Of a DNA stretch of 64,000 nt, positions 24,615-31,961 are shown piece by piece. Both the position numbers and the translations under genes were made by a program. The notes under the pieces were generated by a model that did no database searches, was not told where the DNA came from, and saw nothing but the letters and a program-made list of their open reading frames with translations. Numbering within the stretch: the first letter of the stretch is position 1; every line of letters begins with the position of its first letter. Source of the stretch: JAIEOG01 sp964519985 (GTDB lineage: Bacteria; Bdellovibrionota; FAC87; UBA2466); the NCBI GenBank assembly GCA_964519985.1, contig CAZFMF010000006.1:47688-111687 (forward strand). Direction: 5' to 3'.

Positions 24615-25640
24615 ATGAAAGTCGTGCGGTATGGCTTAGGTCTGCTGTCGGTAGTTTTGCTGGCATTGAACGCGTGCAACTCCAGTTCGAGTTCCAACTC
24701 CATTACGTTTCCCGATGTTTCGGACATTGTGGCGGCTGCCGCCCCGACTAGCTTTGCCGGCGGCGCACGCCGGCAATCGCGGGATTCATGCGCGAGCTAT
24801 GCCGCGCCGGCGAATATCTTTAGCTGCATTTCGCAGTACGTGCTTTCGGACTCTCAGCCGGCGGGCGCGGTAGGGCAATGGTTTCTCTATTGGGTGAACA
24901 ATCTCGACGGGCGATTGGCGGAACTCGTGACGCGGTTTTCCAGCAGTGCGCCGGCCTGCCAATCCGCGACTCCAACCGACTTAACGTTCGTAATCGACAG
25001 CAGCACTTCCGATACGATCTCCGGTACCACTAGTTTATCGATTCCGGTCAGCTTCAGTTGCTACGATTCGTACACGGGCCCCGACGGCGTGACCGAAGGC
25101 GGAGGAGTCGCCTGGGGTAGCAAAGATGGCTATACCTATTTGATGGATCGTTCGACCGGCAACTCCGGCCTCGCGGGGGTGGAGCGCATCATCAGTATTG
25201 CGAAGGTAAACTCGGCCGGGGATGAGGCGGAAATCTGGGTTTTAATGAATGGAACCTCGGCCAACACGCCGTCGATCATGCGCATCAAGGCGAACAAGAC
25301 GACCAAAGCCTTTGCGTACGAAAATCGGGCGGGTCATACAAATAACTACTTCCAGTACCTCTTCATTCAAAGTGACGGGACGGCGAAAATGTATACGGCG
25401 GGGTCGAACAGCTCGGGGGCAAGTCTGAGTGCGGCTCTGGGAACTTCCAGCTGTGTGAAGCCGGATAGCTTCACCACTTTGGCAACCGGTTGCACGACCG
25501 ACAATTTGGACCGCTTTCCGACTTCCGCTTTCGTAGGTTCCGATGTGAGTATCGGAGCAGTGGCGAGCGCATCCACTCTATACACCGCGATTAATGCGAT
25601 TACGACTGACCCCCTAACCGGAGTTGGGACGGTCGATTAA
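24615..25640 (+). CDS. hypothetical Ser/Thr-rich lipoprotein
   Basis: The 341-residue product starts with a lipoprotein signal (VVLLALNAC) and a Ser-rich tether. The mature part is rich in Ser, Thr, Gly and Asn, with about seven further cysteines and a beta-strand-like pattern. No family is recognised. The start is ATG 24615 after AGGAG. A terminator-like hairpin lies just after the stop. Confidence 0.7.
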   Translation: MKVVRYGLGLLSVVLLALNACNSSSSSNSITFPDVSDIVAAAAPTSFAGGARRQSRDSCASYAAPANIFSCISQYVLSDSQPAGAVGQWFLYWVNNLDGRLAELVTRFSSSAPACQSATPTDLTFVIDSSTSDTISGTTSLSIPVSFSCYDSYTGPDGVTEGGGVAWGSKDGYTYLMDRSTGNSGLAGVERIISIAKVNSAGDEAEIWVLMNGTSANTPSIMRIKANKTTKAFAYENRAGHTNNYFQYLFIQSDGTAKMYTAGSNSSGASLSAALGTSSCVKPDSFTTLATGCTTDNLDRFPTSAFVGSDVSIGAVASASTLYTAINAITTDPLTGVGTVD

Positions 25641-25641
25641 G

Positions 25642-25677
25642 TTAAAAAGAAGGGGAAGCCGCACGGCGGCTTCCCCT
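25642..25677 (-). terminator. intrinsic terminator between convergent genes
   Basis: A 12-bp perfect stem (25651-25662 with 25666-25677, loop ACG) is followed, on the minus strand, by TTCTTTTTAAC. It terminates the mini-protein gene at 25700. On the plus strand it lacks a T-run but may still mark the end of the lipoprotein transcript. Confidence 0.85.
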
Positions 25678-25699
25678 GGCTGGAACACTTTCATCGCAC

Positions 25700-25906
25700 T
25701 TAGGCGGTCGTATTGCAGTTCATTTGGCATTCGTCCGGGTCAGCGCCTTCTTCGGCGCATTCTTCCCGACACACATCGCCGGAATCACTCGGTTCGACCC
25801 ACCAGGAGGCAGAATCATTTTCTTTGCTATCCGGCACCTCGGCGGCCAGGACGGCCGGTCCGACTAAGGCAAGCGCCATGACCATGGCCCATAGAATCTT
25901 CCGCAT
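25700..25906 (-). CDS. small secreted twin-CX3C protein
   Basis: The 68-residue precursor has a signal peptide (ILWAMVMALALVGPAVLA) and an acidic mature part of about 46 residues. It ends in C-x3-C-x9-C-x3-C (CREEC ... CQMNC), the layout of a disulfide-stapled helical hairpin. AGGAGG precedes the ATG and an intrinsic terminator follows, so it is a complete single-gene unit. I do not recognise a family. A small periplasmic chaperone, inhibitor or metal-binding protein are possible roles. Confidence 0.75.
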   Translation of the reverse strand: MRKILWAMVMALALVGPAVLAAEVPDSKENDSASWWVEPSDSGDVCREECAEEGADPDECQMNCNTTA

Positions 25907-26138
25907 ACGTACCTCCTGCTTACATACCGCTAAAAAACGAATGAGGGGGGAACAATTCCTATTTTACCCCTGGATTATGAAGAGATTGTGATAAGGGCGC
26001 CACAGTACTTAACCCGCTGAAACTACTGTCAAAAGCCTTAAAGCAGAGCTTGCCGCTTATGAAAAAACCGGCTAGTTCTGTTTGCAACCTTTCGGAATTG
26101 GGTGTAACCCCGAGTCTGATTTTTTGATCAGGGGAGCT

Positions 26139-26297
26139 ATGAGGCAGTTAATCGTCGTTTTCTTGATAGCGTTGTTGGTTTCGATCGTTTGCGCGAGCCG
26201 TGCTTTCTGGACGCAAACCCATACGGAACGGTCTACGGACTCGGCTCCGTGGTTCCAGGATGAAGGCCGCGCTTACGCGCTTCCCACCGCTTCGTGA
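26139..26297 (+). CDS. possible small membrane or secreted peptide
   Basis: This 52-residue frame starts at ATG 26139 after GGGGAG and encodes a hydrophobic N-terminus (LIVVFLIALLVSIVCASRAFW) and a short polar tail. It ends 12 bp before cutA. The good ribosome site supports it, but no family is known and the size allows chance. Confidence 0.35.
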   Translation: MRQLIVVFLIALLVSIVCASRAFWTQTHTERSTDSAPWFQDEGRAYALPTAS

Positions 26298-26309
26298 TAC
26301 AACCCACCG

Positions 26310-26639
26310 ATGGAAACCTGCATCGGGTACATTACCGCCAAAAACAAAGATGAGGCCCTGGCCATCGGCCGGGCGCTAGTGGAAAAAAAGCTCGTCGCTT
26401 GCGCCAATGTGCTGCCGCAAATGGAATCGATCTATCGGTGGGAAGGGAAGGTCGAGTCGGCCCACGAAGCCGTTCTAGTCGTAAAAACCATCGCCAAAAT
26501 GCGGGACAAGGTCGCGACCTTCGTCAAAGCCCTCCACAGCTACGAAGTCCCGTGCATCGTGTTTTACGATATCCACGGCGGCAACAAAGACTACTTAAAA
26601 TGGATTCACGCCTCCGTCCTCACGAGCGGAGCGAAGTGA
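26310..26639 (+). CDS. cutA: divalent-cation tolerance protein CutA
   Basis: CutA is a trimeric ferredoxin-like protein of uncertain role, linked to copper tolerance in E. coli. The 109-residue protein has the signatures LVACANVLPQMESIYRWEGK, HEAVLVVKT and HSYEVPCIVFY. The last codons (VLTSGAK) and stop fall in the edge of a dispersed repeat, which may have altered the original C-terminus. Confidence 0.92.
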   Translation: METCIGYITAKNKDEALAIGRALVEKKLVACANVLPQMESIYRWEGKVESAHEAVLVVKTIAKMRDKVATFVKALHSYEVPCIVFYDIHGGNKDYLKWIHASVLTSGAK

Positions 26640-26694
26640 TCTCGCATCGCGGAGCGATGCGGGGTCGCGTCGTCGCTGCGCTCCTTGCGATGAC
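26617..26694 (+). repeat. dispersed structured repeat, divergent full-length copy
   Basis: The unit runs from GTCCTCACGAGCGGAGCGAA to CTCCTTGCGATGAC. It has an inner hairpin GCATCGCGGAGCGATGC and the typical end. It overlaps the last cutA codons and lies before the end of xthA. Confidence 0.65.
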
Positions 26695-26696
26695 CG

Positions 26697-27467
26697 TTAG
26701 GTGTCGAATTCGGCCAGCACCGGCGCGTGGTCGGATGGCACGGAGCCCTTGCGTTCGTCGCGATCGATTCGGGCCCGTACGCAGAGTTCGTAAAGGCTTT
26801 CCGTGGCCAAGAGGAAATCGATGCGCATACCGCGATTCTTCGGGAAGCCGAGCATTCGGTAGTCCCACCAAGAGTAGTGTCCGGCGTCGGAGTGGTGCTT
26901 GCGAAAGGTATCGTGCAGGCCGAAGCCGCAAAGCTCGCGCAGCGCCTTTTTTTCGGGTTCGGAAAACAGAATCTGGCCCCGCCAAGCCTCGGGGTCGTGG
27001 CAATCCCGGTCTTCCGGCGCCACATTGAAATCCCCGCCCAAGACGAACTTTTCCTGCGGATTGACGTGCGTGGCGATAGCTCGGCGCAAGCGTTGGAAGA
27101 ATTCCAGCTTGTAATGGTATTTCTCCGCCCCCACCGCCTGCCCATTGGGAATGTAGGCGGAAGCGACTTTCACCCCTTGGACGGTGGCGAGAATGAAGCG
27201 GGCTTCCTCCAGGCCCCCGTCGAGAAAGCCGGTTTTGACCTCGCTAATGGGGTGAGGGGACAAGATGGCCACGCCGTTATAGGTCTTTTGGCCGGAAATC
27301 ACGCTCTCGTAGCCAAGGTTGGCAATGGGCTCGACCGGGTACTTGAACGCCTCGCATTTGAGTTCCTGCAGCAAAAGCACATCGGGTTTTTCCCGTTCGA
27401 GGAAGTTCAAGCACCGTTCTAGGCGAGCATTGATCGAGTTCACATTCCAAGTCGCGACTTTCAACAT
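26697..27467 (-). CDS. xthA: exodeoxyribonuclease III
   Basis: This is a DNA repair enzyme with AP endonuclease and 3' exonuclease activity. The 256-residue protein begins MLKVATWNVNSINARL and contains LLLQELKCE (metal-binding Glu), GGDFNVAPED and the C-terminal PSDHAPVLAEF (catalytic Asp-His). I use ATG 27467; longer upstream reading has no homology. It is divergent from purE with 21 bp between starts, so promoters must overlap the genes. Confidence 0.94.
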   Translation of the reverse strand: MLKVATWNVNSINARLERCLNFLEREKPDVLLLQELKCEAFKYPVEPIANLGYESVISGQKTYNGVAILSPHPISEVKTGFLDGGLEEARFILATVQGVKVASAYIPNGQAVGAEKYHYKLEFFQRLRRAIATHVNPQEKFVLGGDFNVAPEDRDCHDPEAWRGQILFSEPEKKALRELCGFGLHDTFRKHHSDAGHYSWWDYRMLGFPKNRGMRIDFLLATESLYELCVRARIDRDERKGSVPSDHAPVLAEFDT

Positions 27468-27488
27468 CGAAGCGAGTATAAGGCGTTT

Positions 27489-27989
27489 GTGAAAAACAAA
27501 AAGGAAGAAAAGCCCCTCGTGGCGGTCGTCATGGGTAGCCAGAGTGACTGGGAAACCATGAAAGAGGCGGCCGAAATCCTGGAAAAGTTTCAGGTCCCAC
27601 ATGATTGCCTGATTGTTTCGGCCCACCGTACCCCCAAGTGGCTGGCCGAATTCGCCGAAAGCGCCGAAAGCCGTGGGATTGAAGTGATTATTGCGGGGGC
27701 AGGGGGGGCGGCGCACCTTCCCGGCATGGTCGCGGCCCACACCGTTTTGCCGGTTCTGGGCGTGCCGGTTGAAACCAAGACCCTTAAAGGCCTGGACTCG
27801 TTGCTTTCGATCGTCCAAATGCCCCAGGGCGTCCCGGTCGGAACGTTGGCCATCGGTAAGGCGGGGGCGGCTAATGCCGCGCTCCTCGCGGTCGCCATCT
27901 TAACCGCTCAGCGCCCGGAGCTGCGTAAGCTTCTCACCCAGTTTCGGCAAGAGCAGACGGATAAAGTGATGAAGACCAAACTCAAATGA
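27489..27989 (+). CDS. purE: N5-carboxyaminoimidazole ribonucleotide mutase
   Basis: PurE moves the carboxyl group of N5-CAIR to give CAIR in purine synthesis. The 166-residue, class I protein shows VAVVMGSQSDWETMKEA, SAHRTP and AGAGGAAHLPGMVAAHT. The start is GTG 27489. It overlaps purK by four bases, the usual pair acting in sequence. Confidence 0.95.
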   Translation: MKNKKEEKPLVAVVMGSQSDWETMKEAAEILEKFQVPHDCLIVSAHRTPKWLAEFAESAESRGIEVIIAGAGGAAHLPGMVAAHTVLPVLGVPVETKTLKGLDSLLSIVQMPQGVPVGTLAIGKAGAANAALLAVAILTAQRPELRKLLTQFRQEQTDKVMKTKLK

Positions 27990-29122
27990 TGGGCCTAACG
28001 AAAAACTTGCTTCCCGGTGCCACCATTGGAATCTTGGGTAGCGGGCAGTTGGGCCGGATGCTGGCGATTGCCGCCCGCCGCATGGGCTATCGCACCCATG
28101 TCTTTTCTCCCGAGAAAAATTCGCCCGCGGAAGCGGTTTGCGACGCCGCTACCGTTGCTGCCTATAGTGATGCCGCCGCGCTCAAGGCGTTCGCGCAGGG
28201 TGTCGACGTCGTGACGTTTGAATTCGAGAATATTCCCTTCGAGACCGCGCAGGCGCTAGAAGCGTTCGCGCTCGTGCGACCTTCCCCGCAGATTCTGCAC
28301 ACCGCCCAGCACCGCGGCCGCGAAAAGACCTTTCTCCAAGAGGCCGGTTTTCCGGTGGTGCCCTTTCGGTGGGTAAAAACAGCCGGTGAGATTGGCCGCG
28401 CCGTGGAAGCGGTTGGCCTTCCGGCAGTCCTCAAGACTGCGGGCTTTGGTTACGACGGCAAGGGCCAACACAAAGTGGAAAGCCGCGAAGCCGCCGAGGC
28501 GATCGTGAAAGCGAACCCGCAAGAGTGGGTGCTCGAGCAGTGGCAGGATTTCGACAAGGAAGTTTCGGTACTGGTCGCGCGCGGCGTGGACGGCAAGTTG
28601 ACGGATTGGGGGGTGATTGAGAACCGGCACCGCCACCACATTCTGGATGTTTCCGTCGTACCGGCGGAAGTGAGTGACGCCACCGAGCGCGAGGCACTGA
28701 AGGTGGCGCGCGCCATTGCGCAAAAGCTCGATCTAGTGGGTTTGCTTTGCATTGAGTTTTTCGTCGGCAAAGAGGGATCGGTGCGCGTTAATGAAATGGC
28801 GCCTCGTCCTCATAACTCCGGGCATTGGACGATCGAAGGATCGGTGACGAGCCAATTCGAACAGCAGGTCCGTGCGGTTTGCGGGCTGGAATTGGGGGCG
28901 ACGCATATCGTGGCGCCCAGCGCGATGGCGAATGTCCTGGGCGATATCTGGAGAGATGGCGAGCCGGATTGGGCCGCGGTCCTCAACGACCCGTATGTGA
29001 AGTGGCACAGTTACGGAAAAGCGCAAGCCCGCCCGGGTCGGAAGATGGGACATTTGACTTCCTTGGGGGTGACGCCGGGCCAAGCGGTGGAACGTGTGAC
29101 CCAGGCCCGCGATCGCCTTTAG
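27986..29122 (+). CDS. purK: N5-carboxyaminoimidazole ribonucleotide synthase
   Basis: PurK is an ATP-grasp enzyme that makes N5-CAIR from AIR, bicarbonate and ATP, feeding PurE. The 378-residue protein has GILGSGQLGRMLAIAARRMGY at the N-terminus, LKTAGFGYDGKGQ in the ATP-grasp core and NEMAPRPHNSGHWTIEG. Its end overlaps the convergent Sua5 gene by four bases. Confidence 0.95.
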   Translation: MMGLTKNLLPGATIGILGSGQLGRMLAIAARRMGYRTHVFSPEKNSPAEAVCDAATVAAYSDAAALKAFAQGVDVVTFEFENIPFETAQALEAFALVRPSPQILHTAQHRGREKTFLQEAGFPVVPFRWVKTAGEIGRAVEAVGLPAVLKTAGFGYDGKGQHKVESREAAEAIVKANPQEWVLEQWQDFDKEVSVLVARGVDGKLTDWGVIENRHRHHILDVSVVPAEVSDATEREALKVARAIAQKLDLVGLLCIEFFVGKEGSVRVNEMAPRPHNSGHWTIEGSVTSQFEQQVRAVCGLELGATHIVAPSAMANVLGDIWRDGEPDWAAVLNDPYVKWHSYGKAQARPGRKMGHLTSLGVTPGQAVERVTQARDRL

Positions 29123-30054
29123 AGAGCGGCACGGCGCAAGCGATCGTTGATTGCAGAGCCCAGGCCCTGATTCGGAACCGGCCGCGCGACAATCAAGTCC
29201 AAGTGCATCCCTTCCATCTCGCGGAGCTTACCGAAAAGACATTGGGCGGCTTCCCGCAAGTCGCCGCCGGGCGAAAGGTATTCAATCGCGGAGTAGCCTG
29301 GATCGGTCTCGTCAATCGGGGAAAGGGTAAGCAGTCCCACCCGGCGATTTTTCTCGAACACAATCGGCTTGTCAGAAAAAAGCAAAGGTGTTTCGGGCGC
29401 ATAATGTCGGTCGAGCATTCCCGGAGCCAGCGGACGTTCCCTCGCCGGAATGGGCGCTAGCTTTCCAATGACGGCTTCAATGGTTTCCACCGGTGTACCG
29501 CCCTTACGGAGGAGGGTCGCTTGCCCTTCGATCCATCCGACGATCGTCGACTCGACGCCGACCGAACACGGCCCACCATCTAAGTAACAATCCACTTCCT
29601 CACCAAGCTGTTCGCGGGCGTGCTCGATGCGCGTGGGGCTTAAGCGTGTGAAGCGATTCGCGCTGGGGGCCGCAATCGGATCGCCCAGCGACTGCAAGAG
29701 CGCGATCGCGACGGGATGGGCGGGCATGCGCACGCCCACCGTCGATAACCCCGCGGTCACCAAGTCCGGTATTTCGGGGCGTTTAGGCAAGACGAGGGTG
29801 AGGGGGCCGGGCCAAAAAGCGTCCGCAAGCCGCTGAGCGGCCTCGGGCACTTCCGCCGCCACCATCGCCAGGGATTCGCGCGAGGGCAGGTGCACGATTA
29901 AAGGATTGAAGCGAGGCCGTCGTTTAATTTCGAAAATCTTGGCCACCGCGGCCGGATCGCTAGCCCGCGCCCCGAGCCCATAAACGGTCTCGGTCGGAAA
30001 AACCACCGTCCCGCCCGCCCGCAAGGCCTGCACCGCATGTAACAAACTCTCCAC
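29119..30054 (-). CDS. threonylcarbamoyl-AMP synthase (Sua5/YrdC family)
   Basis: This enzyme makes the TC-AMP used for the universal t6A37 tRNA modification. The 311-residue protein is the long Sua5 form: an N-terminal YrdC domain (GGTVVFPTETVYGLGARA; KRRPRFNPLIVHL; PSANRFTRLSPT) to about residue 190 and a C-terminal Sua5 domain (LAPGMLDRHYAPETPL). The start is GTG 30054. Confidence 0.92.
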   Translation of the reverse strand: MESLLHAVQALRAGGTVVFPTETVYGLGARASDPAAVAKIFEIKRRPRFNPLIVHLPSRESLAMVAAEVPEAAQRLADAFWPGPLTLVLPKRPEIPDLVTAGLSTVGVRMPAHPVAIALLQSLGDPIAAPSANRFTRLSPTRIEHAREQLGEEVDCYLDGGPCSVGVESTIVGWIEGQATLLRKGGTPVETIEAVIGKLAPIPARERPLAPGMLDRHYAPETPLLFSDKPIVFEKNRRVGLLTLSPIDETDPGYSAIEYLSPGGDLREAAQCLFGKLREMEGMHLDLIVARPVPNQGLGSAINDRLRRAAL

Positions 30055-30075
30055 TCGCGCCTTCTAGCACACTCT

Positions 30076-30190
30076 CAAAAGGTGCCCATCTACTTTTCGG
30101 CCGAAAAGGTAGCGGGTGAGGGAATCTTTTGGCTGTGTCCCTGTTTGCACCTGGCACTTTTCCGGCCGAAAAGTAGATGGGCACCTTTTG
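30076..30190. repeat. 115-bp element with perfect 28-bp inverted ends
   Basis: The arms at 30076-30103 and 30163-30190 are perfect inverted copies of 28 bp. The left arm runs into TTTTCGGCCGAAAA, itself palindromic (30094-30107). The 59-bp core is GC-mixed, contains TTGCACCTGGCACTTTT, and has no reading frame of note. It sits between divergent Sua5 and a membrane-protein gene. It resembles a MITE or a REP-type palindromic unit. Confidence 0.85.
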
Positions 30191-30213
30191 GGAGTTGGGG
30201 TAGAGTCGCGCGC

Positions 30214-30642
30214 ATGTGGAAGTTTTTGTTTCGTTGGGTCGCGACGTCGTTGACGATTTTGATGATTCCGTCGTTTGTTTCGGGGGTCGCGGTGACGGAT
30301 TTCGGAACGGCTTTGGCGGCCGCCGCGGTGTTGGGGATTCTCAACACGTTGGTAAAACCCGTTCTGATCTTTCTGACTTTGCCTCTAACGTTCCTCACCT
30401 TGGGCCTGTTCCTACTCGTCATCAACGCATTGGTTTTTGAATTGGCGGCGGCGTTGGTGGGTGGGATGTACGTCGCTTCCTTTTGGTCTGCGCTCGGGGC
30501 TTCCTTGATCGTGAGTGTTGTTTCCTGGGCAATCAATAGCATCGGCGACAATCGGGTAACCTTCCAAGTGCGCCGTGGCCCAAACGGCAAACGTGTCGAT
30601 GCGTTGGACATGCACCGTTCTCAAGACGGCAAGTGGGAGTAG
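30214..30642 (+). CDS. four-helix membrane protein (phage holin 4/YvlD-like)
   Basis: The 142-residue protein has four hydrophobic segments: FRWVATSLTILMIPSFVSGV, FGTALAAAAVLGILNTLVKP, FLTLGLFLLVINALVFELAA and SFWSALGASLIVSVVSWAI. The motif LNTLVKPVLIFLTLPLTFLT is typical of the small membrane family often named phage holin family IV or YvlD. The function is unknown despite the name, and there is no phage context. The Arg/Lys-rich tail is cytoplasmic. Confidence 0.75.
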   Translation: MWKFLFRWVATSLTILMIPSFVSGVAVTDFGTALAAAAVLGILNTLVKPVLIFLTLPLTFLTLGLFLLVINALVFELAAALVGGMYVASFWSALGASLIVSVVSWAINSIGDNRVTFQVRRGPNGKRVDALDMHRSQDGKWE

Positions 30643-30844
30643 TTTGCTTCAGCCTTCAGCCTCGCAATGACGGCGTTCACCTCGCAATGGCAGTGTTCAC
30701 CTGATGGTGAATTCTTCACAATTGATCGGTCATCTTTTCACAGTTGAGGCCCATCCTAGGAGTACGGGCGTGTGAAACGGTAGTTCGTGGTCTGCGGCCA
30801 TGGTTGGCCGAAAGTAGGTAGCCCAACTCTCAAGGAGGAGAGCC
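30643..30844. other. intergenic region with repeat remnants
   Basis: This 200-bp stretch holds degenerate ends of the dispersed repeat (CCTCGCAATGAC and CTCGCAATGGC near 30662-30690) and a small palindrome TTCACC-TGAT-GGTGAA (30696-30711) that could be an operator of the next gene. I see no convincing promoter boxes and no gene. Confidence 0.5.
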
Positions 30845-31282
30845 ATGAACCGTCGAGCATTTGTGTCCGTGTGCCTATTTCTCACGATGTGCGGTAAGGA
30901 GACCGCCGAAATCCAACGCAACCAAAGTCCGGCGGATGCGGCGGCCCTAGAAGCGGCGCCGGGGCCAACGTTCACTTTCGAACCGCAAGCGGTTGGCGCC
31001 GCCGTTAGCCAGCTATTCACCATCACCAATAAGGGCAAGCGCCCCGCCACCGAAATGGCGAGCGCCTTTTATCTCTCGATCACATTCAAATACGAAGGCG
31101 GATATCCAGGCGTGGATGGGACGTGTGCGACGAACTTGAATCCGGGCGAAAGCTGTCAGGTGAGAGTGACCTTCAGCCCGCAGTATGTTTCCGACTTCGA
31201 GCAGACGTTGCGCTTTAGCTTCTTTGATGGGTACACGACAAAGCTATCGGATTATCCGATTTTACGAGGAAGGGGGTTTTAG
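30845..31282 (+). CDS. hypothetical lipoprotein with immunoglobulin-like domain
   Basis: The 145-residue product has a lipoprotein signal (VSVCLFLTMCGK). Its mature domain resembles choice-of-anchor/ASH-type beta-sandwich modules: FTFEPQAVGAAVSQLFTITNKGKRPATEM and LNPGESCQVRVTFSPQY are their typical strands. AAGGAGGAG precedes the start. It probably acts as a surface or periplasmic binding module. The role is unknown. Confidence 0.65.
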   Translation: MNRRAFVSVCLFLTMCGKETAEIQRNQSPADAAALEAAPGPTFTFEPQAVGAAVSQLFTITNKGKRPATEMASAFYLSITFKYEGGYPGVDGTCATNLNPGESCQVRVTFSPQYVSDFEQTLRFSFFDGYTTKLSDYPILRGRGF

Positions 31283-31293
31283 CGTGGGCGGTA

Positions 31294-31341
31294 GCGCGCA
31301 TCGCTCCGCGAGGTTACATCGAGCCTTCGGCTCGCAAACGA
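31294..31341. repeat. degenerate dispersed repeat
   Basis: GCATCGCTCCGCGAGG and a GAGCC-TTC-GGCTC hairpin (31321-31333) resemble internal parts of the dispersed repeat. It lies between convergent genes. The match is weak. Confidence 0.35.
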
Positions 31342-31926
31342 CTAGTCGAGCCACTTATAGCCAAGTTCTTGGAGGAGGCCGCCGAGCCATAGCAACGGCA
31401 AGCCCTGAATCGCACTGGGATCTTGGGTCTCCACCGACTCGAAGAGTCCCGCACCGTGGCTCTCAAACTTATAGGACCCGCAGCAATCCAGCGGTTTGTC
31501 CTTGAGGACGTAACGCAGGATCATTTGGTCGTCGAGCTCCCGCACCGTGAGACGTGAGATGTCGGTGTGCTTGTAGACGGATTCGCGCGTCCAAACGGCT
31601 ACCGAAGTGACAAGGGAGTGGGTCTTGCCCGAAAGGGCCCGCAACTGTTTCTGGGCGGCTTCGTTGCTGCCCGGCTTTCCGTAGACCTTCCCATCGAGCT
31701 TGCAAACCTGATCGGCCGCAATCACTACTGCGCTGGAAATGCGCGCACCCACGCTCTTTGCTTTCTCAATCGCCAAAGTTTCCGCCAGCACCGTGGCCGG
31801 GAGGTTTTTCTGCTTCCACGCCGTTTCATCCACGCCGGGAGCGGATGTTTCAAACGGATACCCTAACTTTTCGAGACTTTGTTTGCGCGATGCACTGGTA
31901 CTTGCGAGAATGAGCGGACGTGCCAT
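31342..31926 (-). CDS. Maf-family nucleotide pyrophosphatase
   Basis: Maf proteins hydrolyse non-canonical or methylated nucleoside triphosphates. The 194-residue protein has the N-terminal LILASTSASRKQSLEKLG, the catalytic region VVIAADQVCKLDGKVYGKP and LKDKPLDCCGSYKFE. The last motif favours the YceF (m7GTP) subgroup over the dTTP/UTP one, though this is by eye. It is divergent from the phosphatase lipoprotein at 31962. Confidence 0.88.
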   Translation of the reverse strand: MARPLILASTSASRKQSLEKLGYPFETSAPGVDETAWKQKNLPATVLAETLAIEKAKSVGARISSAVVIAADQVCKLDGKVYGKPGSNEAAQKQLRALSGKTHSLVTSVAVWTRESVYKHTDISRLTVRELDDQMILRYVLKDKPLDCCGSYKFESHGAGLFESVETQDPSAIQGLPLLWLGGLLQELGYKWLD

Positions 31927-31961
31927 GGGAGTACCCTAGGTGCGATGTGCCCGGTGTGTCA

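Noticed and set aside
30214..30642. Prophage holin
   Set aside because: The family name is misleading. No endolysin or phage gene is nearby, and homologues of this type are common chromosomal membrane proteins.
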